16,790 nucleotides of DNA from JAACPR01 sp964598245. GTDB taxonomy: Bacteria > Patescibacteriota > Minisyncoccia > Phycocordibacterales > JAACPR01. The stretch's first letter is position 1. Each line of letters starts with the position of its first letter. Under the pieces are notes generated by a model, which searched no databases, was not told the origin of the DNA, and was given only the letters and a program-made list of their open reading frames with translations. Location: the NCBI GenBank assembly GCA_964598245.1, contig CAZRAX010000009.1, positions 1 through 16,790 on the forward strand, in the 5' to 3' direction. Made by a program: the position numbers and the translations under genes. Of the stretch, positions 1 to 7,449 are shown piece after piece.

Positions 1-499
1 CTGTAACTCCTAATTTTACAAAAAACCAACTGGCTACAAATAAAGCGATTATACTAACAACCGTCAATCTTTTTTTAGAAGATAAACCGCCAGAAATATT
101 ATCTCTTGAACCTTTTATTTCCAACCAATCATCTAATAGTCCAACTAGTGCCCCTATTATTAATGCGGCTAATGGTATCCATGTTTGATCTCTACTTAAA
201 AATTCTAATTTATCAAAAATTTCAAAGGGAGAAAAACGTGCGAGTAACCAGAAAAAAGATATAACTAAAAATGAACTTAACCAAATAATAACTCCTCCCA
301 TCCTGGGTGTTCCAACATCTCTATTAGCATAAAGTTTGTCATATATTGGAGTAGAATTGCCTGACGTATCTAATTTACCAGACTTTTTTTTCCACATTTT
401 ATATTTATATAGAAAATTTGTTAAATATGGGGTTAAAGCAACTCCAAACAAAAAAGCCATTGAAGCTGGTAGTATTATTTTGATTACATCTATAAACAT
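1..499 (-). CDS. mraY: Phospho-N-acetylmuramoyl-pentapeptide-transferase MraY, N-terminal part (cut by window edge)
   Basis: MraY is the integral membrane enzyme that moves phospho-MurNAc-pentapeptide from UDP to undecaprenyl phosphate, making lipid I of peptidoglycan synthesis. I translated it by hand from the ATG at 499-497; 166 codons are visible and the frame stays open to base 1. The first residues (MFIDVIKIILPASMAFLFG) form a membrane helix. GTPRMGG at residues 63-69 and GLLDDW at 120-125 match the family motifs, with the adjacent aspartates D123/D124 being the catalytic pair. Further hydrophobic segments lie near 70-87, 108-122 and 143-160. The family is usually 320-360 residues, so about half is outside the window. 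The start is 2 bases after the carboxypeptidase stop (TAATTATG), which suggests co-transcription. No Shine-Dalgarno is visible. Confidence 0.93.
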   Translation of the reverse strand, partial: MFIDVIKIILPASMAFLFGVALTPYLTNFLYKYKMWKKKSGKLDTSGNSTPIYDKLYANRDVGTPRMGGVIIWLSSFLVISFFWLLARFSPFEIFDKLEFLSRDQTWIPLAALIIGALVGLLDDWLEIKGSRDNISGGLSSKKRLTVVSIIALFVASWFFVKLGVT

Positions 500-501
500 A
501 A

Positions 502-1434
502 TTAATAATTATTTTTAAAATATTCAATTGTTTTTTCTGCTAATAAATTAATATCTTCAAATCTTCCATCAATTGTTGAACCCAAAACAATTATTAAAAC
601 AGGTCTATTCAAAGATGGATCAATGGCAACTGCTAAATTACCACCGGCAATGTCTGTATACCCAGTTTTACCAACTAAAATATTTGGTAGATCATTAACA
701 ATTTTATTAGTATTTTGAGCATTATGAATTAAACCCTCTTGTGATTCAACAGTTAAGTTACTTTTTGTTGTGGCATCAAATAAATCTTTTCTGTTTTTTA
801 AGGCGTATTCAAATAATTTTGCAACATCACTGGCTGAACCATAAGCACCAGCTTTGCTTTCATTAATATCAAGTCCTGTTTCATTATAAAAAACTGATTG
901 ATTCATTCCTATTTTTTTTGCTAATTTATTCATTTCTTCAATAAAATCAATTTCTTGATAACTACTAAAGGAGTTTATAACATTACTTGCCAAAGCAGTT
1001 GCTCCATCGTTTGATGAGACTGTTAAAGTTAAATCAATTAAATCTTTAGTATCGAAACTTTCTCCTACGATTAAATTACTGTTACCTTCTGTTAACAAAT
1101 CTTGAAGTTTGATCTGAGCTGTTTCTTCATCAAATAATTTATCAAAGGTTAAAACAGTTAGAATTTTGGTAATTGATGCTAGCGGTAAAGTCGTATCAGC
1201 ATTTTTAGAATATAAAATCTTTCCTGTATTTAAATCTTTGACAACTGCCGATTTTGCAATCAAATTAATATCATTAAAAACATCACTAACTACTTTTGAT
1301 TTTGGTTCCTCCACGAGGACTTCTTTTGCAGGTGTTTTTCTAGTTAATAAAAAAGTTGAAAATAGAATTAACATTGGAATTACCAAAAGTAAAATAGAAT
1401 ATGTTATTTCTTTTTTGTTATTATGCTTCCTCAT
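502..1434 (-). CDS. Serine-type D-alanyl-D-alanine carboxypeptidase (S11 / low-molecular-weight PBP family)
   Basis: This 310-residue enzyme is predicted to trim the terminal D-Ala from peptidoglycan stem peptides outside the membrane. The three penicillin-binding signatures are present and in order: SITK at residues 87-90 (nucleophile serine and lysine), SSN at 140-142, and KTG at 256-258. One hydrophobic segment at about 11-30 after a basic start (MRKHNNKKE) is an uncleaved anchor or signal peptide. A linker of about 30 residues precedes the catalytic domain. The protein ends soon after a domain that looks like the start of the usual C-terminal region, so it is shorter than E. coli DacA and nearer to minimal family members. 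Its first 14 bases overlap the 3' end of scpB and its stop is 2 bases before mraY. The exact Dac subtype cannot be told from the sequence. Confidence 0.92.
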   Translation of the reverse strand: MRKHNNKKEITYSILLLVIPMLILFSTFLLTRKTPAKEVLVEEPKSKVVSDVFNDINLIAKSAVVKDLNTGKILYSKNADTTLPLASITKILTVLTFDKLFDEETAQIKLQDLLTEGNSNLIVGESFDTKDLIDLTLTVSSNDGATALASNVINSFSSYQEIDFIEEMNKLAKKIGMNQSVFYNETGLDINESKAGAYGSASDVAKLFEYALKNRKDLFDATTKSNLTVESQEGLIHNAQNTNKIVNDLPNILVGKTGYTDIAGGNLAVAIDPSLNRPVLIIVLGSTIDGRFEDINLLAEKTIEYFKNNY

Positions 1435-1969
1435 CTTTATCTTCTGATGATATAAAATTGTCTATATCATTATTAACATCTTGATATTCAGGTAATTCTT
1501 TTATGCTTGAAAGTCCCAAATGCGCTAGTAATTCTATTGATGGATTGTAAACATAAGTTCTCTCATCGTCTTTGCAGATTTCTCTTTCAATTAGTCCTTT
1601 AATCATCAATGCTCTTAAACTAAATTGTGAGTTTACTCCTCTGATATAGTCTATCTCACTTCTTTTAACTGGTCCACGATATAGAATTATGCTTAATGTT
1701 TCAACGGCTGCTTTGCTTAAATCTTTATCTTTTTCTTCTTTTTTAATTTTTTCAATCAAATCAAAATTTTCTGGTGATGTAACCAAGGATACGCTATCAT
1801 CATTTTGAATTAATCTAATACCTCTTCCAGATAAATTATTAGAAAGTTCTTGTAATGATTTAGCAATACTTTCTTGGTCAATGTTTAAAATTTCTCCCAA
1901 TTTTTTAATTTTTATTGGTTCTGATTGAAAAAATAATATACTCTCTATTTTTTGGGGTAAACTTTCCAT
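1421..1969 (-). CDS. scpB: Segregation and condensation protein B (ScpB)
   Basis: ScpB is the winged-helix (kite) subunit that binds the ScpA kleisin in the SMC-ScpAB condensin complex and is needed for chromosome compaction and segregation. The 182-residue length suits the family. The hallmark second winged-helix segment is at about residues 84-128: LSKAAVETLSIILYRGPV, then an RSEID-x-IRGV element and a LxxRxLIxRGLIE-like stretch. The N-terminal winged helix (residues 4-70) begins with a typical PQKIESILFFQSEPI. The acidic C-terminal tail (EDKDEEA) is probably flexible. The start is 3 bases after the scpA stop. Its own 3' end overlaps the carboxypeptidase start by 14 bases. The SMC gene itself is not in the window. 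Confidence 0.95.
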   Translation of the reverse strand: MESLPQKIESILFFQSEPIKIKKLGEILNIDQESIAKSLQELSNNLSGRGIRLIQNDDSVSLVTSPENFDLIEKIKKEEKDKDLSKAAVETLSIILYRGPVKRSEIDYIRGVNSQFSLRALMIKGLIEREICKDDERTYVYNPSIELLAHLGLSSIKELPEYQDVNNDIDNFISSEDKDEEA

Positions 1970-1972
1970 ATT

Positions 1973-2707
1973 TTATGAATAATCAGGTGTGTTAAATTGT
2001 TTGGTTTTAATATTAATATCAGAATATTCCTTGTGTTGCTCGACATCAATCATACCATCTTTGACCAATTGAAGCATTGCAAGAAAGCTAATTATGACAT
2101 TAACCTTTTCTTCTTTGCCAAAATTTGTAAATTCTTTAAATGATAAATTGATATTACTTTTTATCCTTTCTGTTAGCTTATTGATCATATCTTCTAGGCT
2201 GACTACTTTTTTAAGAATAGCTTTTGGAACTTTTTGAATTTTTGGTAAGTTTTTAATTATTAGTTTAATAGAATCTATCAATAAATTTATTTTTAATTGT
2301 TTAGTTGGTGAAAAAGAAATTTCTTGTATTTTTATATCTCTTTTAAAATAAGATGGAGTAGACATAAATTTATTGGCAATCAAAGGTTCAACCTGCTTTA
2401 TTCTTTTATAGATTTTTAATCTTCTCTCAAGGTCTTCGATAGACTGTTCTTCTTCTTCGGTTAATTCAAGTGTTGGTAATAATGATTTTGATTTAATTAA
2501 AAGTAAAGTAGATGCGATCAAAATAAAATGAGATCTTTTTGCAATAGAAATATCATTCATTTGATTTACATATTCGATATAGTCATCTGTAATTTTAGAT
2601 AAAGAAATTTCATTAATCAAAAGTTTTCTTTTTTCAATCAAACTTAAAAGGAGCTCTAATGGACCGGAAAATTTTTCTGTTTTGACTTCAAAATCTATTT
2701 TGTTCAT
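1973..2707 (-). CDS. scpA: Segregation and condensation protein A (ScpA, kleisin)
   Basis: ScpA is the kleisin that bridges the SMC heads and recruits ScpB. The 244-residue protein has the family's N-terminal signature at residues 13-47 (FSGPLELLLSLIEKRKL, then a SKITDDYIEYV element), which is the helical bundle that contacts the SMC neck. A charged, helical middle (about 90-190) follows. The C-terminal winged helix at about 200-235 (VNVIISFLAMLQLVKDG) docks on the SMC cap. It sits 16 bases after the aspS stop and 3 bases before scpB, the usual scpA-scpB pair. The tail of about 20 residues after the winged helix is polar and probably disordered. Confidence 0.95.
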   Translation of the reverse strand: MNKIDFEVKTEKFSGPLELLLSLIEKRKLLINEISLSKITDDYIEYVNQMNDISIAKRSHFILIASTLLLIKSKSLLPTLELTEEEEQSIEDLERRLKIYKRIKQVEPLIANKFMSTPSYFKRDIKIQEISFSPTKQLKINLLIDSIKLIIKNLPKIQKVPKAILKKVVSLEDMINKLTERIKSNINLSFKEFTNFGKEEKVNVIISFLAMLQLVKDGMIDVEQHKEYSDINIKTKQFNTPDYS

Positions 2708-2723
2708 TTTTTAATATTCAAAT

Positions 2724-4034
2724 TTATGGTTGTAATCTGTTAACATCCCGTGGTAAGAAAGTAACTTCACGAACATTATCATAACCAAAAATTTTCATAA
2801 ATAGTCTTGCTGGCCCAATTCCTCCTCCACCATGTGGAGGACATCCGTATTTAAAAAATTGAAGATATTTATCTAATAATTCTAAGTCCATTTTCTTATC
2901 AATTGCTTGTTTTTCTAGAATTTCAGATCGATGTTCTCTTTGGGCTAAAGTTGTTATTTCAATCCCCTTGTACAATAAATCAGCACTTTTTGTTAGATTA
3001 GGATTATCTTTGTGTCGCATATGATAAAAGGGTCTGACAGAAATGTCATAATCAGTTATAAAAACAAAGTCATTGCCAGTTTCTTTCTTGATCAATTCGC
3101 ATATGACTCTTTCCTCCTCTGGTGATAAATCGTGTTCCTTTTCGCTCTCTGTTCCCTCTTTGGACAGTTTTTCCTTGGCTTCTTTGATGGTTAATTTTGG
3201 AAAAGGTGTTTGTGGGACTTCAATTTCTAAATTTGGTAATTCTTGTTTTAATTTTTCAAATCCAGATTTGATCATATTTTCTTCAGTTTTCATTAAATCA
3301 AAATGATCTTCAATATATCCAATTTCAAAGTCCCAACCAGTAAATTCGGTCATATGTCTGGTTGTAAAAGACTCTTCTGCTCTAAAAACTGGCCCAACAA
3401 TAAATACTTTTTCGAATCCCGATGAAATGGCCATTTGTTTGTAGAATTGTGGTGATTGAGCTAGATAAGCTTTTTTATCAAAATAATTAACTTCAAATAC
3501 TTCCGCACCAGTTTCGCTGGCAGTGTTCATAAAAGAAGGGGTATAAATTTGAATAAAATTATTTTCCTCAAAATAAATTCTCATACCTCTTTCAAAAGCA
3601 GTCCATGCTTTAAAAATATCAGTTTTATTTTTTTTTCTTAAGTCAATAAAACGATAATCAAGACGGGATGTNNNNNNNNNNTGTAATATTTGTTTCTTCT
3701 CCACCTTTTTTAATATTAACTGGAATTGGTAATTCGGGATCGGCAACTGATAAAACTTTTATATTTTTTACTTCAATTTCATAACCAGTTGGAGCTTGTT
3801 TTTCTTCTTTGACAAAACCTTGAATTTCAACAATTGATTCCTCAGTTAAATTTTTAGCTATTTCAAAATCTGGAGAATCTTTTAAAACAACAGTTTGAAT
3901 AATACCTGTTATATCTCTAATCAAAATAAAGATAATTTTATNNNNNNNNNNTCTCGTAATGTGTCAACGGCACCCTTAATTATAACTTCTTTATTTTTTT
4001 GATTACTTAAATCTTTGATATAAATTCTGCTCAT
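2724..4034 (-). CDS. aspS: Aspartyl-tRNA synthetase, archaeal type, interrupted by two assembly gaps
   Basis: This class II synthetase charges tRNA(Asp), and possibly tRNA(Asn) if non-discriminating. The gene starts at the ATG 4034-4032 (MSRIYIKDLSNQKNKEV), 2 bases after the trpS stop. It is cut by 10-N runs at 3942-3951 and 3672-3681. The visible parts give 27, about 86 and 315 residues, near the roughly 430 expected for the archaeal/eukaryotic-type family. The N-terminal OB-fold anticodon domain (GAVDTLR, then KIIFILIRDITGIIQ) is followed by RLDYRFIDLR. Motif 2 is FRAEESFTTRHMTEF and motif 3 is GGGGIGPARLFMKIFG. The protein ends at FLPRDVNRLQP, as archaeal AspRS does. The long GAD insertion of classical bacterial AspRS is absent. 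AsnRS is less likely because its C-terminus ends differently. Whether it mischarges tRNA(Asn) cannot be read from the sequence. Confidence 0.92.
3672..3681. other. Assembly gap (10 N) in aspS
   Basis: This run of exactly ten N is a scaffold placeholder. The bases on the two sides (..gatgt and tgtaat..) share the triplet tgt. Both flanking reading frames end on codon boundaries, so the true length must be a multiple of 3, counting an overlap as negative. Collapsing the shared tgt gives ...ETNITSRLDYRFIDLR in frame, a good fit to the family. Confidence 0.97.
3942..3951. other. Assembly gap (10 N) in aspS
   Basis: Ten N separate DTLR-(D/E) from KIIFILIRD in the OB domain of AspRS. The flanking frames need a true gap of 3n+2 bases. 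Comparison with family members, which have two residues between the RD-like pair and the K/G-I-x-F strand, points to about 5 missing bases. Confidence 0.97.
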
Positions 4035-4036
4035 AT

Positions 4037-5005
4037 TTATTTTGTTAAACCGACTTTGCTTCTAATTTCTTGCATTTTCTTTTCAATATTTTCTCTAACT
4101 TTTTCTGAACCTTGCTTTAGTATTCGATAAACTTTATCGGGGTTCTCTTCCCAGTATTTTCTTTTTTTTCTAATTGGGCTGATGAAGTTTTTTAAATCTT
4201 TTATTAATAATTCCTTTGCTTCTTTATAAGAAATACCCTTTTTATATTTTTCCTCTAATCCTGTAATCTGTTTTTCTTCAAGAAGTAGTTTATGAATTTG
4301 AAATATAATAACGTCTTCTGGGTTTTTTGACTCTTCTGGTTTTTTTGAATCAGTTTTTATAGACATAACAGCAGACTCTATCTCTTGGTCAGTTGCAAAA
4401 AGTGGGATAGTATTTTTATAGCTTTTACTCATTTTTTGACCATCGATTCCTATTACGGTAGCAACTTCATCTAAAATTTTTGATTCAGGTATTTTAAAAG
4501 TTTCACCATAAATACGATTAAATTTTTCTGCTGTGTCTCTGGCGATTTCAACATGTTGTTTTTGATCTTTGCCAACAGGAACAATATCTGTATCGGCGAT
4601 TAAAATATCTGCTGCCATTAAAATTGGGTAATCAAATATTCCAATATTAATTTCTTTATTTTTTGCTTCAGCATCTTTGAAGGAATGAGCCCTCATTAAA
4701 TAAGGCATGGTGGTAATACAATTAAAAATCCAAGCAAGTTCGGTGACTTCTGGTATATCAGATTGTTTAAATAGGTTAACTTTTTTTGGATCAAGTCCAA
4801 CAGCTAAATAATCTATTGCTATATTTAAAATATTTTTTTCTAGTTCCTCTTTATTTTGAACAATAGTTAAAGCATGAAAATCAGCAATAAAAATATTAGA
4901 TTGATATTCATTTTGCATATCAATAAACTGCTTTATTGCACCAAAATAGTTTCCTAAATGAATTGCTCCAGTGGGTTTAATCCCCGACAATAATATCTTC
5001 TTCAT
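4037..5005 (-). CDS. trpS: Tryptophanyl-tRNA synthetase
   Basis: This class Ic synthetase attaches tryptophan to tRNA(Trp). The 322-residue length is typical of the bacterial enzyme. The N-terminus MKKILLSGIKPTGAIHLGNY contains the HIGH-type signature, with H16-L17-G18-N19 preceded by the conserved PTG. The KMSKS loop is intact at residues 191-195 (GQKMSKSYKN). Family landmarks between them include ADFHALT (41-47), the YPILMAADIL segment (126-135) and VGKDQKQHVE (144-153). The C-terminal helical region (270-322) is lysine- and glutamate-rich. The gene begins 17 bases after the histidine kinase stop and ends 2 bases before aspS, so the two synthetases are probably co-transcribed. No T-box or trp leader is visible in the short upstream spacer. 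Confidence 0.96.
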   Translation of the reverse strand: MKKILLSGIKPTGAIHLGNYFGAIKQFIDMQNEYQSNIFIADFHALTIVQNKEELEKNILNIAIDYLAVGLDPKKVNLFKQSDIPEVTELAWIFNCITTMPYLMRAHSFKDAEAKNKEINIGIFDYPILMAADILIADTDIVPVGKDQKQHVEIARDTAEKFNRIYGETFKIPESKILDEVATVIGIDGQKMSKSYKNTIPLFATDQEIESAVMSIKTDSKKPEESKNPEDVIIFQIHKLLLEEKQITGLEEKYKKGISYKEAKELLIKDLKNFISPIRKKRKYWEENPDKVYRILKQGSEKVRENIEKKMQEIRSKVGLTK

Positions 5006-5022
5006 AGTAATAGATTAGCAAA

Positions 5023-6063
5023 TTAATCTTCTTTGGCAATTGGTAAAGAAACATAGAAAGTTGATCCTTTATTTAGACCGTCTGATTTAACCCAAATTTT
5101 ACCATCCTGAGCCTCAGTCATTATTTTGGCAACAAATAACCCAAGACCAGTTCCGGTGACGTTCATTTTAATAGCTTGGCTAGTTCTTGCAAATTTATTA
5201 AATATTTCTTTAACTTTTTCTTTTTCGATACCAATCCCTGTGTCAGTAACCTTGATTATGGTTTTATGGTTATCTTTTTGTATTGATATTTTAACAGAAC
5301 CCTTTGGGGTGTATTTTATGGCATTATCGATAATATTTGAAATAATTTGTCGAATTTTATTTTTGTCTGCTTTAATAAAAATTTCTTGTTCATTTTTATT
5401 AAATTCAAAATCAAGACCTGCTTTTTCAGATACTAATCTAAATTCTGATGTAATTTCTTCTAATAATTCTGACAAATTAAATTTTTCAAAAACATATTCC
5501 ATCTGACCTTTTTCAATTTGAGCAACATCTAGGTAATCGCTAATTAATAATCCCAGCGCTTTACTTGAACGGAGAGATCTCTCCAGTGGATCTCTCATTT
5601 GAACTGGGACCTCACCATAATCTTGATCTAAAATCATTGAAATATAACCCTGAATTACTGACAGAGGCCCTCTTAATTGGTGGCTAGCTAAAGATACAAA
5701 TTCTGTTTTTTGTTTATCTAATAAAATTAGTTTTTTATTATTTTCTTTTATTTTTTCAATTAATTCTTCTAATGTTTTCTTAACTTCCGATTCTTTAAAA
5801 ATATTCTTTATTAGTAAAAGGCCAATTACAAGTGAAGCTAAAAATAGAAAAAAGCTAAGATAGGTGTATTTAGAATTATCTGAAAAGATAATATTAAAAA
5901 AGATAGTAATCCAAACAGTTAAAGATAAAAGTTGAATAATAATATTTTTAAAATTTATTTTCTTAATATCTTCGTGGCAATTTTTAAAATTAATAATAAT
6001 AATAAAAAGAAGCGATATTAAAGAGGCTAAAATAATTGATGTGAAAATTATTTCTGGTTCCAT
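5023..6063 (-). CDS. Membrane-bound sensor histidine kinase (orphan, no response regulator nearby)
   Basis: The 346-residue protein has three predicted membrane helices (about 5-25, 40-60, 66-86) with almost no extracytoplasmic loop, and no PAS, GAF or HAMP domain that I can see. A short coiled linker (about 90-118) follows, then a HisKA dimerisation domain with the phospho-acceptor H128 in ASHQLRGPL. The ATP-binding domain has an N box (IISNIIDNAIKYTP, 240-253), G1 (DTGIGI, 274-279) and G2 (GTGLGLF, 304-310), all intact, so kinase activity is expected. The residues next to the histidine are Q and G (HQLRG) in place of the usual E/D-x-x-T/N. The signal and partner are unknown. Its ATG overlaps the stop of the upstream 5-TM gene by one base (TAATG), implying translational coupling; that protein may supply sensing. 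Confidence 0.93.
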   Translation of the reverse strand: MEPEIIFTSIILASLISLLFIIIINFKNCHEDIKKINFKNIIIQLLSLTVWITIFFNIIFSDNSKYTYLSFFLFLASLVIGLLLIKNIFKESEVKKTLEELIEKIKENNKKLILLDKQKTEFVSLASHQLRGPLSVIQGYISMILDQDYGEVPVQMRDPLERSLRSSKALGLLISDYLDVAQIEKGQMEYVFEKFNLSELLEEITSEFRLVSEKAGLDFEFNKNEQEIFIKADKNKIRQIISNIIDNAIKYTPKGSVKISIQKDNHKTIIKVTDTGIGIEKEKVKEIFNKFARTSQAIKMNVTGTGLGLFVAKIMTEAQDGKIWVKSDGLNKGSTFYVSLPIAKED

Positions 6064-6539
6064 TATTCTTTGTCTTTACGATTGGTTATTAAAATTACTA
6101 GTAAAGGTAAAATTAAAGAAACATTATAAGAAATTTTTGAAACTATATTAACTGTAACTCCAGAAAAATTATAAAAAGATGAAATATAATCAACGGAATT
6201 AATATAAACTGAAATTAAAAGAATTATATAAACAATAGATAAGAGAGAGTAATCCAAAAATTTTCTAGAATTTCCATGAAGTTTTTTGACGGTAATATTT
6301 TTTCTTAAAATTATTATAATTAAAATATATAAAACAAGAAAAATAATTGCTTGAGCAGTCTGGTCAGTTAAATTTAATTTTTCAGTCGATATTGATCCAA
6401 AAATTAAAAGTGTTGGATAAATAGATAAAATTAAAGCGACAAGAAAATTCTTACCCCATTTTAGTGAGGATAAGAAAAGAACAATAAATAAAATTAATAT
6501 AATTAAAATGTCCAAAGACACAAAACCAAAACTGATCAT
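6063..6539 (-). CDS. Conserved-type small membrane protein with five predicted TM helices, function unknown
   Basis: I do not recognise this 158-residue protein. By eye it has five hydrophobic helices at about 8-24, 32-49, 63-78, 96-113 and 137-152. The basic stretches after helix 3 (LRKNITVKKLHGNSRK) and at the C-terminus (NRKDKE) suggest those parts face the cytoplasm. There are no cysteines and no obvious catalytic motif. A remote CvpA-like fold is possible but unsupported. The last base of its stop codon is the first base of the histidine kinase ATG (TAATG), so the two are very likely made together. A perfect TATAAT ends 8 nt before its ATG. The SD-like context (GTAGAG) is weak. Because of the coupling, a sensory or accessory role for the kinase is the simplest inference. 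Confidence 0.75.
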   Translation of the reverse strand: MISFGFVSLDILIILILFIVLFLSSLKWGKNFLVALILSIYPTLLIFGSISTEKLNLTDQTAQAIIFLVLYILIIIILRKNITVKKLHGNSRKFLDYSLLSIVYIILLISVYINSVDYISSFYNFSGVTVNIVSKISYNVSLILPLLVILITNRKDKE

Positions 6540-6547
6540 ACTCTACT

Positions 6548-6553
6548 ATTATA
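6548..6553 (-). promoter_or_regulatory. -10 box (TATAAT) just upstream of the 5-TM/histidine-kinase pair
   Basis: The minus strand reads GGATATAATAGTAGAGTATG. The consensus TATAAT is separated from the ATG by 8 nt, so a transcript starting at the usual distance would have a leader of 0-2 nt. The -35 region is weak (TTGTAA at 15 nt or TTTGTA at 16 nt spacing) and lies at the dnaJ stop. It would separate the HK unit from the chaperone operon. Confidence 0.5.
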
Positions 6554-6568
6554 TCCTATTTTTAATTT

Positions 6569-7444
6569 TTACAAACCCTCTTTCTTTAATATCTCAATAG
6601 CTTCTTTTGCTTTTTTGGATATTTTCTTTGGATTTTCAACTAAAATTTGAATTAGTATATCACCTCTTTTCCCCGTATAAGTTTTAACTCCTTTTTCTTT
6701 TAATCTTAAAATTTCACCGTGCTTGATTCCTTCTGGAATTTTAACCATAATTTTTTCATCTTCGGCTGTTTCAATTTCAGTTTTTGTACCTAAAATTGAT
6801 TCTGTTAGCTTGATTGTTTTTGTTGTAACAAGGTTAATGCCCTCTTTTTTTAAATTTTTGTGCGGTTTAACATGAATTTTGATAAACAGGTCGCCTGCAA
6901 TCCCATCTTCTATCACCTCACCTTTTTGTTTAACGCGCAGCATTTCCCCAGCATCAATTCCCGGAGGAATATCAATTAATATTTTTTCCGAATTCTTGCT
7001 TTTATATGGGATTTTAATTTCTTTTTTTACTCCCAATACTGAATCTTTAAATTCAATTTCTAAATCTATTCTAATATCTTGTCCCTTTCTCCTTCTAGCA
7101 AAACCACGCCCACCAAAAAAACTACCTAAAATATCATTTAAATCAATGTCAAAATCTACTCTTTGACCATTTCTGGTAAATTGAGAGAAATCAAAACCCT
7201 CAAATCCAGAAAAACCTCCAGCCCCTTGGCTGTTAAAGCCGGCAGACCCGAATTGATCATACTGAGCTCTTTTTTGATCATCTGATAAGATTGAGTAAGC
7301 TTCATTTATCTCTTTGAATTTTGTATCATCTCCTTTATTTTTATCTGGATGGTATTTGTGGGCTAATTTTCTAAAAGCTTTTTTAACTTCATCTTTATTG
7401 GCATTTTTTGAAATTCCTAATATTTTGTAATAGTCTTTTGACAT
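6569..7444 (-). CDS. dnaJ: J-domain co-chaperone DnaJ lacking the zinc-finger domain (type B / CbpA-like)
   Basis: This co-chaperone stimulates DnaK ATPase and delivers substrate. In the 291-residue protein the J domain (1-64) has the catalytic HPD at 32-34. A Gly/Phe-rich segment spans about 66-114 (GFSGFEGFDF, FGGRGF). It is followed directly by the two C-terminal substrate-binding beta domains (about 120-285), with DIPPGIDAGEMLRVKQKG and KIPEGIKHGEILRLKEKG as the paired signatures. In type A DnaJ four CxxCxGxG repeats interrupt the first of these. Here the chain passes straight from IPYKSKNSEK to the IPPG strand, and the whole protein has no cysteine. It is therefore type B although it sits in the canonical grpE-dnaK-dnaJ operon. 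It starts 5 bases after the dnaK stop. Confidence 0.94.
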   Translation of the reverse strand: MSKDYYKILGISKNANKDEVKKAFRKLAHKYHPDKNKGDDTKFKEINEAYSILSDDQKRAQYDQFGSAGFNSQGAGGFSGFEGFDFSQFTRNGQRVDFDIDLNDILGSFFGGRGFARRRKGQDIRIDLEIEFKDSVLGVKKEIKIPYKSKNSEKILIDIPPGIDAGEMLRVKQKGEVIEDGIAGDLFIKIHVKPHKNLKKEGINLVTTKTIKLTESILGTKTEIETAEDEKIMVKIPEGIKHGEILRLKEKGVKTYTGKRGDILIQILVENPKKISKKAKEAIEILKKEGL

Positions 7445-7449
7445 TTATT

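Noticed and set aside
336..518. Plus-strand open frames opposite genes (336-518, 1166-1447, 3073-3306, 5126-5506, 6879-7166, 11133-11420 and similar)
   Set aside because: They mirror well-conserved minus-strand genes, have low-complexity translations, and show no family resemblance or promoter.
2724..4034. aspS as a pseudogene or split gene
   Set aside because: Breaks coincide exactly with the 10-N runs, all motifs are conserved, and no stop or frameshift lies in known sequence.
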